Positions 16,742-25,424 of a stretch of 64,000 nucleotides of DNA are shown here, piece after piece. Under the pieces are notes generated by a model. That model saw only the letters and a program-made list of their open reading frames with translations, had not been told where the DNA came from and made no database searches. The DNA lies in assembly GCF_014645795.1 (NCBI RefSeq), contig NZ_BMMK01000001.1:1-64000 (forward strand). The letters run 5' to 3'. Source of the DNA: Longimycelium tulufanense. GTDB taxonomy: Bacteria; Actinomycetota; Actinomycetes; Mycobacteriales; Pseudonocardiaceae. The translations under genes and the position numbers were made by a program. Within the stretch, counting starts at the first letter, position 1, and each line of letters opens with the position of its first letter.

Positions 16742-18280
16742 CTACTCGCCGATGACCGGCGGCGCGACCCGCGGCAGGTCGTAGATGTCGTCGGTCTCCA
16801 CCAAATAGCTCGGCCGCTGGTGCTCGGCATCCTCGCCGCCCTGCCCGCGCCCGGCGCCGGCTCCCACGCCCGCCGCACCCGTGCCGGAGGTGCCGGGACG
16901 CCCGGTGCTCGCCGCACCGCCAGCAACGGAACCGGTCGGACCGAAACCGCCGACACCACTGCCACGTCCGGGACCGAGGGCGGTGGAGCCACCCGCGCCG
17001 GGGCTACCAGCACCCCCGGCACCCGGGCCGAACGCGCCACCGCCTCGTGGCCCGAACCCACCGGAACCGCCGCCTGGGCTCCCGGCCCGGAAACCACCCG
17101 CCCCTGCACCACTGCCCCGCATACCACCGGGGCCAACGGTTCCGCCGGAGCCGCCCCCGTAACCGGGGACGAAGCCACCGACCGGGCCGCCACCTCCGCC
17201 AAGACCACCACCGGGCACACCGGTGTTGGGCGGCGACCAGTTCCCCGGAGGAGGCGTCGGAGCGGGGGTCGGTGTCACCTGCGCCGGATCGACCTGCGCC
17301 GGGGGCCGGTCGACCCGCCACTGCTGGCCGGAGTCACCGCCGGGACCGGGCGGAGGCTGCACGTGCTGACCCGGCGGTGGCGGAGGTGGCGACACCGGCG
17401 GAGGCGGGTCCGTCCGGTACCCACCACCGGGGTAGGAGCCGTCCGAGGGCCTTCCGCCCGGCTGACCGGGCGGTGGATCAGCACGCCCGCCCGGGGGCGG
17501 TGGAGGCGTCGGGGGCCGGGACGGCTCACCGGGGTTGCTCGGGTCCGTGGGCGGGGTGAACGCGGGAACCGAGCCGTCGACCTGCTGGTAGACCTGGCTG
17601 TAGACGGAGTTCATGACATTCACGGCCTCCGCCTTGGCCTGCTCCCGCTCCTGGGCTTGTTCGGCGGCGTCCGCGACCACGCCGGTGCCCATGGTCCCGA
17701 TACCGACCACGAGGTTGCGCTTCCAGTCGTGTTCCTTCGGCGGCGGCACCATGTTCTTGGTCTGCTCGGCCGCCGTGGCGGCTTCCCTGAGCTTGTTGCC
17801 GGTGAGTTGGCTCGCCGCCGCCATTTGTTCGGCCCACTGGGAAATCGGCTCGCCAGCGGCGATCGCGGCCTGGGCGGCGTTGCCCTCCCACCGCCCGTTG
17901 ATGGCGTTCGGCAGGGACCGCTTGAAGTCACCGGCGGCCTCGGTGAGCTGACTGCCGATCTGCTCCCAGACCCTGGCGACCTCGTGCAGGTCACCTGATT
18001 TCAGCGTTTGTTGGGTCATGTCGTAGATGCGCCTGTGCTCCCAGGACGCCCAGTTGTCCCGAGAGGTGATCGAGGGAGGGTCGTAGCCCTCGACCTCGTC
18101 CTGGTACCGACGGTTCTCCCGGTGGAGGCGGTCCCGCTCCTCGTTGCCCCGACGCTGAGCGTCGTCGACACGGCGCTCCTCCTCCCGGGAGGGCCGGCCG
18201 CTCACCCACCGGCCGAAGTCATCGGCCTTCTTGCCCGCCTCCCAGGAGATTCTCCCGATCGGGCTGTCCCAGAACCCCAT
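16742..18280 (-). CDS. PPE-like type VII secretion substrate with Pro/Gly-rich tail
   Basis: This protein has 512 residues. The first 230 form a predicted helical PPE/WXG100-like region: a charged segment (EEERRVDDAQRRGNEERDR), NWASWEHRRIYDM, a WEQIGSQLTEAAGDFKRSL helix, and INGRWEGNAAQAAIAAGEP, which carries the W-x-G turn typical of WXG100-type proteins. Residues from about 265 on are low-complexity and rich in Pro and Gly (GGGSGG, PPPPGG), expected to be disordered and possibly exposed outside the cell. It ends in DDIYDLPRVAPPVIGE. It belongs to the espG cluster and is the likely client of that EspG. PPE is an assignment by architecture; the classical PPE dipeptide at the N-terminus is absent. 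Confidence 0.8.
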   Translation of the reverse strand: MGFWDSPIGRISWEAGKKADDFGRWVSGRPSREEERRVDDAQRRGNEERDRLHRENRRYQDEVEGYDPPSITSRDNWASWEHRRIYDMTQQTLKSGDLHEVARVWEQIGSQLTEAAGDFKRSLPNAINGRWEGNAAQAAIAAGEPISQWAEQMAAASQLTGNKLREAATAAEQTKNMVPPPKEHDWKRNLVVGIGTMGTGVVADAAEQAQEREQAKAEAVNVMNSVYSQVYQQVDGSVPAFTPPTDPSNPGEPSRPPTPPPPPGGRADPPPGQPGGRPSDGSYPGGGYRTDPPPPVSPPPPPPGQHVQPPPGPGGDSGQQWRVDRPPAQVDPAQVTPTPAPTPPPGNWSPPNTGVPGGGLGGGGGPVGGFVPGYGGGSGGTVGPGGMRGSGAGAGGFRAGSPGGGSGGFGPRGGGAFGPGAGGAGSPGAGGSTALGPGRGSGVGGFGPTGSVAGGAASTGRPGTSGTGAAGVGAGAGRGQGGEDAEHQRPSYLVETDDIYDLPRVAPPVIGE

Positions 18281-18302
18281 GTCCCCTCAACCCCCGCACG
18301 CG

Positions 18303-18851
18303 CTATCTGGGCAGCTTCGGCTCGATCAGCTTGGCGATCTCCATGGCCGTGTCACAGGGGTCGATTCCCTGGTGCTTGCCATGCCTGTAGGTCACCTCGG
18401 CGAGGGCAGTGCCACTTCCGACCTGAAGAAGCTGTGTGCAGCCACCTTGGCCCGTGCCGCCCTTTACGATCAGGCGGACTCCCGGTCGACCATTGACCTT
18501 GTTGGCCTCGAGCTGGTCGAAATTCTGTGCATTCTTCTTGTATTCATCCAGGCTTCGTGTTGGGCTTGTGCCAACTGAAATCAGGTACTTCGCCCCATCG
18601 TAGTTGCAATGGTTCTCACTCAGTGCCCTCTCGGGCTTTCCTGGAGCCTCCACTTCGAGTGAGGACAGCTTGTCGTCCGGCAAGAGTTGGCAAGGGTCGA
18701 TCTTGTTGATGTCGCCGCTTCCAGTGGTGCCAGAAGAGGCGCTCGTGTCCGTGGTGGGCTGGCCCTGGACGGATCCGTTGCAGGCGGCAAGGAGCACTGA
18801 CATGGCGCCAACGAGCGCGATCAGCCCGGTCCGAGTACAAGTGGTGCGCAT
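18303..18851 (-). CDS. DUF3558 lipoprotein
   Basis: A 182-residue lipoprotein: signal segment with the lipobox LLAAC (Cys24 lipidated), a Ser/Thr/Gly linker, then a DUF3558 domain beginning DPCQLLPDDKLSSL with conserved cysteines (IDPC, ENHCNYDG, GGCTQLLQ, IDPCDTAME). Such proteins are abundant in Pseudonocardiaceae next to ESX-linked genes; their role is unknown. Its ATG overlaps the stop of the upstream WXG100-like gene (TAATG at 18849-18853), so translation is coupled, and the PPE-like gene follows 22 bases after its stop. The surface location fits a helper or sensor for secreted substrates, but this is inference. Confidence 0.88.
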   Translation of the reverse strand: MRTTCTRTGLIALVGAMSVLLAACNGSVQGQPTTDTSASSGTTGSGDINKIDPCQLLPDDKLSSLEVEAPGKPERALSENHCNYDGAKYLISVGTSPTRSLDEYKKNAQNFDQLEANKVNGRPGVRLIVKGGTGQGGCTQLLQVGSGTALAEVTYRHGKHQGIDPCDTAMEIAKLIEPKLPR

Positions 18852-19246
18852 TAGGCGCGTCCTCCGAATGCCTGGCGATTGGCCTCGTCGGTCTGTTGGT
18901 AGGAGCGTCCGGCCGCCTCGTAGGTCTGGGCCATGTTCTCCAAGATATCCTGGGCTTGCCGCACGATGGGCACGAGTGAATCAGGTGTGCCATCAGCCTT
19001 CTTGACAAATTTCTGTGCCAGGTCCCTGCCGATGTTTGACTCTCCAAGACCGTTAACGCGTGCGAGCCGCCAAGCCTGTCGCATAACAATGTCAAGTTGG
19101 TCCTTGAAGTCGCGGCAGGCTTTGGCCGCGTCGGTGGCGGCTTGAGGCTCAACGCGGAAACCACCGCTCTCGACCGCAGTGCGCAGGCCGGCGTACTGCT
19201 GTCGCAGGCCGCTCATCATCGCCGACGCCCCGGCGAAACCCTCCAT
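18851..19246 (-). CDS. WXG100-like / ESX-associated helical protein
   Basis: A 131-residue protein, all-helical by composition, without signal peptide. It contains an amphipathic N-terminal half (MMSGLRQQYAGLRTAV, CRDFKDQLDIVM) and ends in QDILENMAQTYEAAGRSYQQ, the type of C-terminal helix seen in WXG100-superfamily (EsxA-like) secretion substrates, which use Y-x-x-x-D/E signals. No central W-x-G is seen; a Trp sits in RQAWRLARVNGLG. First gene of the DUF3558/PPE-like/EspG operon and coupled to the DUF3558 gene. Probably a small type VII substrate or partner of the PPE-like protein. Confidence 0.7.
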   Translation of the reverse strand: MEGFAGASAMMSGLRQQYAGLRTAVESGGFRVEPQAATDAAKACRDFKDQLDIVMRQAWRLARVNGLGESNIGRDLAQKFVKKADGTPDSLVPIVRQAQDILENMAQTYEAAGRSYQQTDEANRQAFGGRA

Positions 19247-19370
19247 CGAGGCCGTTCCCCCTCCAGCGAGTGACCACTGACCGTGCGGGTGACGTTAGCA
19301 GTGACGCCGCGTAGAGATGGGCGGTTCCAGCTACCTGGACGAGGGTTCGACCCGGGGTGGGTGACGTGGG

Positions 19371-19577
19371 TCACGCGTCAGGGCTGGTGCGGGGGAGTCG
19401 GCCGCTCTTGATGGCGGATAACAGCCCGAGCCAGGGGGACCGGTCGATGGTTAAGACTGGGCCGGTGGGGTTCTTGGAGTCTCGAATGCCGATGCGGTGG
19501 CGAAGGGCTGCCACCTCGACACAGGCATCGTTCAGGCTTGTGCTGGCCTTGCGCCATCGGGTGCCTTCTGGGGTCAT
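19371..19577 (-). CDS. DUF397 protein
   Basis: A 68-residue protein with the DUF397 signature: W at residue 8, KASTSLNDACVEVA, IRDSKNPTGPVL and a final WLGLLSAIKSGRL. These small proteins nearly always follow an XRE regulator of the DUF5753 type in actinomycetes, and here the start is one base after the stop of that regulator gene. Pairs of this kind control development or antibiotic production in Streptomyces, and an antitoxin-like relationship has been suggested. The biochemical role is unknown. Confidence 0.92.
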   Translation of the reverse strand: MTPEGTRWRKASTSLNDACVEVAALRHRIGIRDSKNPTGPVLTIDRSPWLGLLSAIKSGRLPRTSPDA

Positions 19578-19578
19578 C

Positions 19579-20457
19579 TCAGCCTTCCCGAGCTAAGTCG
19601 TTCCTCGCGGCACTGATCAACTTTCCGGACTCGTCTGGGTTCAGTGCCTTAGCGCGGATCTCTGCTGCGATCTCGGTGTACACCTCGACCAAGGCAGGAT
19701 CGTGGCTGTAGCGGGAGCCGTTGGTCGGACCATGCTCCAGGTAGACAGCGGGCGTGAACTCGGCGAACTCCAGCAGGGCGAACCTACCGCTGAGAGCGGA
19801 GTGGAAGCCTGCCGCCGTTTGGATTACCTGCACTGTGACGTTTGGCAGGTCGTTCATCACGAGCAGGTGATCCAGCTGCTTTCGCATCACCGAGGGGGAC
19901 CCGACTGGCCTGTGCAGAACGGATTCTTCAATGACTGCGATCAGCTCCAGTGGCGTAGTCTCCGTCAGCCGACGTTGCCGATTCATGCGCAATTGCAAGA
20001 TGGCCTCGCGATGCGTGGGCGGAACCGCGCGGCTCTTGTTGGTAAGAACCTGAGCGTACTCCTGGTGTTGGAGTAGGCCCGGCACGACACCGAAATCGTA
20101 GTTGATCGCCCGTACTGCTTCGCTCTCGCCTCCAACCAGGTCGGCATAGGAGAGGTGAACCACTGAGCGGTAGGCATCCCACCACGGTGCGCCTTCTGCG
20201 CGCTTGGTCCACTCAACGAGTCGCGTGATGTCCTTCTCGGGTGCCGCGTAGAACTTCAGCAAATCCCGTACGTCACGCCAGTTCAGCTTGTACCTACCGG
20301 CCTCCATCTGGCTGATCTTTGGTTGGGTACAGCCCAACTCTGCGGCGGCGTCGGTGGTGGTTACCTCCCGGCCGGTCCGCGCACGCATCGATGTCCGGAA
20401 CATCCGCAGCTCGCGGCCCACCTGCCGACGCAGCCACAGCGGGTCAGTCTCTGTCAC
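19579..20457 (-). CDS. XRE-family regulator with DUF5753 domain
   Basis: A 292-residue DNA-binding protein: helix-turn-helix at about residues 15-75 (TTDAAAELGCTQPKISQMEAG), then a DUF5753 domain (VPGLLQHQEYAQVL, a family hallmark, then RQRRLTETTPLELIAVIEESVLHRPVG and GFHSALSGRFALLEF). The GTG start at 20457 is preceded by AAGAGGAGG; the longer frame would add eight residues. Coupled to the DUF397 gene and divergent from two small plus-strand genes. It probably autoregulates from the 140-base intergenic region. Confidence 0.92.
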   Translation of the reverse strand: MTETDPLWLRRQVGRELRMFRTSMRARTGREVTTTDAAAELGCTQPKISQMEAGRYKLNWRDVRDLLKFYAAPEKDITRLVEWTKRAEGAPWWDAYRSVVHLSYADLVGGESEAVRAINYDFGVVPGLLQHQEYAQVLTNKSRAVPPTHREAILQLRMNRQRRLTETTPLELIAVIEESVLHRPVGSPSVMRKQLDHLLVMNDLPNVTVQVIQTAAGFHSALSGRFALLEFAEFTPAVYLEHGPTNGSRYSHDPALVEVYTEIAAEIRAKALNPDESGKLISAARNDLAREG

Positions 20458-20596
20458 CGCACCTCCTCTTGATCCCCGCAAGCATGGATCGACGCCGGAT
20501 GCACAGCGTGATCAGGGTGCCACCAGATTGTGTCATTAGTAGTGACTTCTTATAAGCCGATCTTGGGGGAGCAGGCTCGGACAGAGGAGGTCAGGG

Positions 20597-20809
20597 ATGC
20601 AGGGGTGGCTGTGGAAGTGGTGGGTGCGGGAGCGCCTGCGGCGGGTGTTCGCCCGGCGGGGGCGGTTGCAGGTTGGCTTGGATGAGCAGCGGCGGATCGT
20701 CGTGGTGACTCCTCGTGGGGAGCGCATCCTGCTCGAGCCGCTGGATGCCGGGGTGCTGCGCGCCCAGCTCCGGGACGTGGTGATCGCCTGGGCGAGGGCG
20801 GCACGATGA
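20597..20809 (+). CDS. small basic protein of unknown function
   Basis: This 70-residue protein begins MQGWLWKWWVRERLRRVFARR, a strongly basic, tryptophan-rich amphipathic start, followed by a compact strand pattern (RIVVVTPRGERILLEP) and AQLRDVVIAWARAAR. The gene overlaps the next by four bases (ATGA at 20806-20809) and is divergent from the XRE/DUF397 pair. I do not recognise the family; its place suggests it belongs to the XRE locus and might be a target or effector of it. CAGAGGAGG upstream supports the ATG at 20597. Confidence 0.65.
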   Translation: MQGWLWKWWVRERLRRVFARRGRLQVGLDEQRRIVVVTPRGERILLEPLDAGVLRAQLRDVVIAWARAAR

Positions 20810-21183
20810 GTTGGGACTACTGGCACCGAATCGAATACTTCCGTCTGGAGCGCGGGCGGCGGGTGCTCGCCTTCGTCGAGGACATCAGCGACCACGGCTT
20901 CTACGTTGGCCGCCCGGAACGTCGCAAGATCAACGCGATCGCGTGCGACTACGCGGAGGACGTGACCGAAGAATTCTTCGACAAGCATCCCTATCTGTGC
21001 CGACCCGGCCAGCGGTGGTTGGTGCGTGTCTGGCGAATCACCGCTCGTGCCGGTGAGCGGACCGACAAGGTGTGTGAGGTTGAGGTACGGGTTCCGGGCC
21101 CGCACGGTGGAACACCCGGTCACGAACAGCGCCAGGTTCTGGCCATGCCGGGAGACGATCGGGTCGGTCATGATCGGAATTAG
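20806..21183 (+). CDS. hypothetical protein coupled to the preceding small gene
   Basis: A 125-residue soluble protein, acidic in the middle (CDYAEDVTEEFFDKHPYLCRPGQ; two cysteines), with an N-terminal strand-rich part (YFRLERGRRVLAFVEDISDHGFYV). The last 25 residues look disordered. Overlap ATGA with the upstream gene implies translational coupling. No family recognised; the pair stands opposite the XRE/DUF397 genes. Confidence 0.65.
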   Translation: MSWDYWHRIEYFRLERGRRVLAFVEDISDHGFYVGRPERRKINAIACDYAEDVTEEFFDKHPYLCRPGQRWLVRVWRITARAGERTDKVCEVEVRVPGPHGGTPGHEQRQVLAMPGDDRVGHDRN

Positions 21184-21342
21184 TGCCCCGAATCTTCTCT
21201 CGCGGGCATTTCCGACATGGTCGATGTGATTCCAGGCGCAAACCCCCTTTGCTTCGATGGTCGTCTAACTACTGTGCGATAACAACTGTCCAGGGAACGT
21301 GAACCCGTTACCGAGCCGCCGCCCGGGTGATTGGAGGCACGG

Positions 21343-22521
21343 ATGACCCATGTGTCCGTTTCCCGGCGTGTGCTGGTGGTGCTCGCAGCCGCGCTAACAG
21401 CGTTCCCGCTTTCGCTGTTGCGCGCTGGTTCCGCGTCCGCGGACACCGTGACCGGGCTGTTCACCTGCAACCCGTTCAAGTCCTACGACGTGCGGCCCGC
21501 GGTGAAGCCCCTGGAACTGAAGTCGGACCCGAAGCCGCTGGACGTGCGGTACAGCTACCGGGGCGCCGCCAGGACGCTGGACGACCTTCTGAACAGGACG
21601 GGTACCGAGAGCTTCCTCGTCCTGCACGGCGACAAACTGGTCTCCGAACGCTACTTCCGGGGCAACTCACGCAGCACGGTCTCCAACTCGGACTCGGTGG
21701 CCAAGTCGATCGTCTCGGCGGCGGTCGGTGTCGCGGTTGGCGAAGGTGCCATCTCTTCGGTCCACGACCCGGTGACCAAGTACGTGCCGGAGCTGAAGGG
21801 GTCCGGTTTCGACGGGGCGAGTATCCGGGACGTGCTCCACATGGCCTCGGGCATCGAGTGGCAGGAACTGCAGAAGAGCTACTTCGATCCCACCAACAGC
21901 GCAACGTTCAACCAGATCAGGCTCACGCTCGGCACCCCGGCAACCGAGATCGCGCAGCAGGCGAAGCGGGCCGAGGCGCCAGGTACGCACTTCAACTACG
22001 CCAGCATCGACACCTTTGTCCTCTCCTGGGTGGTGAGCCGGGCCACCCACGAGCCGTTCGCCCGGTACCTCCAGGACAGGATCTGGCAGCCCGCCGGCAT
22101 GTCCTCGACGACGCGCCTGGGCGCCGACTGGGCCGGTAACCCCCTCGGTTTCACGTTCGTCACCACGACGCCGCGCAACTTCGCCCGGTTCGGCCTGCTC
22201 TACCTCCACAACGGCAGGGCGCTGGGCAAGCAGGTCGTGCCCGCGCAATGGGTCGCCGACTCCACGCACAGCAGCGAGCCGTACCTGCAGCCGGACCAGG
22301 TCGGTCACGGGTACGGCCTCGGTTACGGCTACCAGTGGTGGCTCGGTGATGGTGACCGCGGCGACTACAGCGCCCTCGGTGTCTTCGGCCAGTACATCTA
22401 CGTCAACCCGAGGGACAACGTGGTCATCGTCAAGACCAGCTTCGATCCACAGCACCAGCAGACGATCAACGAGATGATCACGGCTTTCCGTGCCGTGGCC
22501 GACAAGGTGGCGTCTTCCTGA
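21343..22521 (+). CDS. secreted serine beta-lactamase-like hydrolase
   Basis: This 392-residue protein has a cleavable signal peptide (SRRVLVVLAAALTAFPLSLL, then an Ala-Ser-Ala-type site around residue 30) and a class C beta-lactamase/penicillin-binding-protein domain. The nucleophile motif is S-V-A-K in NSDSVAKSIVSA, the second motif Y-A-S in HFNYASIDT, and the third region FGQYIYVNPRDNVVIV. This family includes DD-peptidases, esterases and 6-aminohexanoate-dimer hydrolase; the substrate here is not clear. TTGGAGGCACGG precedes ATG 21343. Two cysteines are scarce, as usual for exported actinomycete enzymes. Convergent with the polyamine-synthase homologue. Confidence 0.87.
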   Translation: MTHVSVSRRVLVVLAAALTAFPLSLLRAGSASADTVTGLFTCNPFKSYDVRPAVKPLELKSDPKPLDVRYSYRGAARTLDDLLNRTGTESFLVLHGDKLVSERYFRGNSRSTVSNSDSVAKSIVSAAVGVAVGEGAISSVHDPVTKYVPELKGSGFDGASIRDVLHMASGIEWQELQKSYFDPTNSATFNQIRLTLGTPATEIAQQAKRAEAPGTHFNYASIDTFVLSWVVSRATHEPFARYLQDRIWQPAGMSSTTRLGADWAGNPLGFTFVTTTPRNFARFGLLYLHNGRALGKQVVPAQWVADSTHSSEPYLQPDQVGHGYGLGYGYQWWLGDGDRGDYSALGVFGQYIYVNPRDNVVIVKTSFDPQHQQTINEMITAFRAVADKVASS

Positions 22522-22537
22522 GTACGCCGGTTGACCC

Positions 22538-24160
22538 TTACGTCACCGAGGAACGCACGGCCGCGAGAACCGTGCCGAGCCGATGTCGGGGGAGGTCGAC
22601 GAGCCGGACCAGGGTCTCATGCGGGCGTAGCCCGGCCCGCTCCGCCGCTTCGGTGACTCGATCCCGGGCCTCGTTCTTCGTCAGGGCGTTGCCTGGTGAC
22701 CTGGTCTCCGACGCCGAGATCAGGGCCTCGCGCCAGATGTTGGCGATCTTGCCGTGAGCGCGGTCCAGGAGTGCACGCACGAGTTGATCCTCAACTGTGG
22801 TGGACGCCGTTTTCTCCGCCACCACGATGGCGAGGTTCGGTTCCGGGGTGCTGCGCAGGAAACGCAGCTCGAACTTGGCGGACAGTAGTTCGCCGAGCGC
22901 GCGTTGTCCCGCTTCGTCGGCGAGGTCCGGGTGCGAGTTGACCACCAGGACAGCCGCTCGTTCCGTGTTCGCCGCCATGAGGGCCCGCAGCAGCCAGGGT
23001 CCGGGGTCTGCGGTGGCATCGAGGGCAAGTGCGCTGCCGGCCGGCGCCGTCAGCGGCCGTTCCCACGCCGGCAACCGGACCGTGTTCACCCGGTACTCGG
23101 CCGCGGCAGCGATACGCATCAGCTCCGACCGCGAGTGCTCGTCCACCGCGGTGCGACCCTCCACAGACTGCGAGCCGTGGGTGTAGATCGCCACCGGTGG
23201 GTGGCCCGCCAGCTTCCGGCTCTTGGCCGTGGGCTGGCACACGTACAGGTCGCTCGCACTGCCCACCGCCTGCGCGCCCACGTACCGGTCGAACGCCGGG
23301 AGGATCGCCTCGAAGGCGAGCCCGAGGTCCTGAAGTTCCTGCTGCACCTTCAGTCCCAGTGCCGGCGTGCGCTCGGAGAAGCCATAGGCGATCAGCACCC
23401 GGCCCTGTTCCGGTTGCCGCAGGGCGGTCAGTGCCCGCGCGGCAAAGAGGCCCACACCCTCCGGGGTGTAGGGCGGGTCGGTGAAAACCAGATCGGCCCA
23501 CCCGGCGACCGCCGATGGGAGACCGAAGCGCAAGTCCGCGTGCAGGCAACGGATCGGGTAGCCGCGCTCGCTGGCCACGCCGTCGATGTACTCCAGGGTC
23601 CGCTCGTCGAGATCGACGACGGTGACCTCCAGGCCCTCAACACCCAACTCGGGCGCGACCGCGCAGACGGCGAGGGCGGTGAGATCGTGGTCACCCAGGC
23701 ACAACAGCCGCGCACCGGACAGGTCGTAGCGTTCGGCGAGCCACAGCGCACGCCGCAACACCGACTCCGGGGTAGCGGGCACGTGGTCGAGCGCGGGCAG
23801 CGAGGGCGGGACAGCGGCGATGTCCGCCCGGAGCTGCGCCAGCTCCGCGGCGTGGCCGGCCAGCTCGGCGGCCCCGGGGGCGATCGATTCGGGCAGGCGG
23901 TCCAGGTCGAACCGGCCGCGGTACTCGGCCACCCGGTCGGGTACAAGTCGCCACCGGTCACCCCGACAGTCGACGTCGTCACCGGCCACGGTGAGGAGCT
24001 CCTCGACGGTGCGTCGCGGGAGTGCGGTGCGCCGGATCAGGTCGGCGAGAGGGTGCCACCCTTCGGTGAGCAACGCCACGACGTGAAGGAGCCGGCGGCG
24101 GTGCACGCCGGCCGCCGCGAGGTGGTCCGCTACCTGGTCGATGGCTTCTGTCCTGCTCAC
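22538..24160 (-). CDS. N4-bis(aminopropyl)spermidine synthase family protein (BpsA-like)
   Basis: A 540-residue protein. Residues about 1-110 look like winged-helix regions (HRRRLLHVVALLTEGWHPLADL, TALPRRTVEELL). The middle (about 130-330) is a methyltransferase-fold domain with ARLLCLGDHDLTALAV and LVFTDPPYTPEGVGLFAARAL, the two signature regions of BpsA, which adds aminopropyl groups from decarboxylated S-adenosylmethionine to make branched polyamines in hyperthermophiles. Residues after about 345 form a C-terminal extension (LAWERPL-type, AALLVVNSHPDLADEAG) of unknown role. Whether a mesophilic actinomycete makes branched polyamines is unproven; a DNA/RNA methyltransferase role is an alternative because of the DPPY motif. 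Monocistronic. Confidence 0.75.
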   Translation of the reverse strand: MSRTEAIDQVADHLAAAGVHRRRLLHVVALLTEGWHPLADLIRRTALPRRTVEELLTVAGDDVDCRGDRWRLVPDRVAEYRGRFDLDRLPESIAPGAAELAGHAAELAQLRADIAAVPPSLPALDHVPATPESVLRRALWLAERYDLSGARLLCLGDHDLTALAVCAVAPELGVEGLEVTVVDLDERTLEYIDGVASERGYPIRCLHADLRFGLPSAVAGWADLVFTDPPYTPEGVGLFAARALTALRQPEQGRVLIAYGFSERTPALGLKVQQELQDLGLAFEAILPAFDRYVGAQAVGSASDLYVCQPTAKSRKLAGHPPVAIYTHGSQSVEGRTAVDEHSRSELMRIAAAAEYRVNTVRLPAWERPLTAPAGSALALDATADPGPWLLRALMAANTERAAVLVVNSHPDLADEAGQRALGELLSAKFELRFLRSTPEPNLAIVVAEKTASTTVEDQLVRALLDRAHGKIANIWREALISASETRSPGNALTKNEARDRVTEAAERAGLRPHETLVRLVDLPRHRLGTVLAAVRSSVT

Positions 24161-24305
24161 AAGGCGTTGACCCTACGGGGCCGCCCGGGGGCCCGCGGGG
24201 TGGGCTCGTCCAGGCCGAACACGTGCCGTTGTCAGCCATCCGGGCTAAGGTCGGCCGTTGACGCGGCGGCCGGCGAGTGGCCGTCACGACCAAGGGTGGG
24301 GTCTC

Positions 24306-25424
24306 GTGATCGAGTTCCGGTCCGTGACCAAGCGGTTCGATGACGGCACGGTCGCCGTCGACAATCTCAACCTCTCGGTGGATGCCGGCACCATCACGGT
24401 GTTCGTCGGCCCGTCGGGGTGCGGCAAGACGACGTCGCTGCGCATGGTGAACCGCATGGTCGAGCCGACCGAGGGCGCGGTGCTGGTGGACGGGGCGGAC
24501 GTGCGGGCCTCGGACCCCGCGCTGCTGCGGCGCCGTATCGGCTACGTCATCCAGCAGGCCGGGCTGTTCCCGCACCGGACCGTGCTGGACAACGTGGCCA
24601 CGGTGCCGCTGCTGTCGGGGTGGACGCGGCGCAGGGCGCGTGACCGGGCCGGTGAGCTGCTGGAACTCGTCGGGCTGCCGACCGAGCTGGGGAAGCGTTA
24701 CCCGGCACAGCTTTCCGGTGGGCAGCAGCAACGGGTCGGGGTCGCGCGGGCGCTGGCCGCCGACCCGCCGGTGCTGCTGATGGACGAGCCGTTCAGCGCC
24801 GTGGACCCGGTGGTCCGCGAGGGCCTGCAGGACGAGCTGCTGCGGCTGCAAGCCGAGCTGGACAAGACGATCGTCTTCGTCACGCACGACATCGACGAGG
24901 CGGTGAAGGTCGGCGAGAAGGTCGCGGTGTTCCGGCAGGGCGGTCACCTGGCGCAGTACGCCGAGCCGGACGAGCTGCTGGCGCGACCGGCCGACGACTT
25001 CGTCTCGGAGTTCGTGGGCCGGGACCGCGGCTACCGTCGACTGTCCTTCTTGGACGCATCAGGGATCGAACTGCGGGACGTTCCGACCGCGCGGGAGGGT
25101 GCGCTGCCCGAGCCGCGGCCCGAGGAGTGGGTGCTCGTGCTGAACGCGGAGGACAGGCCGCGGGGCTGGCTGCCGCCGGGATCCACTGTGGACACCGGTT
25201 CTGAGACGGCCGAGGTGCAGCCCGGGGGTTCCCTGTACACCAAGGGAACCCCGATGCGTGGTGCTCTCGACGCCGCGCTGTCGTCGCCGTCCGGGCTCGG
25301 CGTCGTGGTGGACGAGGATGGCCGGTACGCGGGGGTGGTCACCGCGGAGGAGGTCCTGGAGGCCATCCAGCAGCGCCGCGCCGAGCCCGAGCACGGGGAG
25401 CCCGAGCAAGGAGGCTTCGGTTGA
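24306..25424 (+). CDS. glycine betaine/proline-type ABC importer, ATPase
   Basis: The ATP-hydrolysing subunit (372 residues) of an osmoprotectant importer of the OpuC/ProV class. Walker A is GPSGCGKTTS, the signature LSGGQQQRVGVARAL, Walker B VLLMDEPFSAVD, and the switch His is in VTHDIDEAVK. The C-terminal part (about 235-370) ends in a CBS-like module (GVVVDEDGRYAGVVTAEEVLEAI), the place that senses ionic strength in OpuA-type transporters. Only one clear CBS unit is seen. GTG 24306; upstream GGGTGGGG is a fair ribosome-binding site. First gene of a four-gene operon; its stop overlaps the next start (TGATG). Confidence 0.93.
   Translation: MIEFRSVTKRFDDGTVAVDNLNLSVDAGTITVFVGPSGCGKTTSLRMVNRMVEPTEGAVLVDGADVRASDPALLRRRIGYVIQQAGLFPHRTVLDNVATVPLLSGWTRRRARDRAGELLELVGLPTELGKRYPAQLSGGQQQRVGVARALAADPPVLLMDEPFSAVDPVVREGLQDELLRLQAELDKTIVFVTHDIDEAVKVGEKVAVFRQGGHLAQYAEPDELLARPADDFVSEFVGRDRGYRRLSFLDASGIELRDVPTAREGALPEPRPEEWVLVLNAEDRPRGWLPPGSTVDTGSETAEVQPGGSLYTKGTPMRGALDAALSSPSGLGVVVDEDGRYAGVVTAEEVLEAIQQRRAEPEHGEPEQGGFG

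Noticed and set aside
19340-19370. GGGTTCGACCC resembling a tRNA T-arm
   Set aside because: The five-base stems of a T-arm cannot form and no anticodon or acceptor stem is found nearby.
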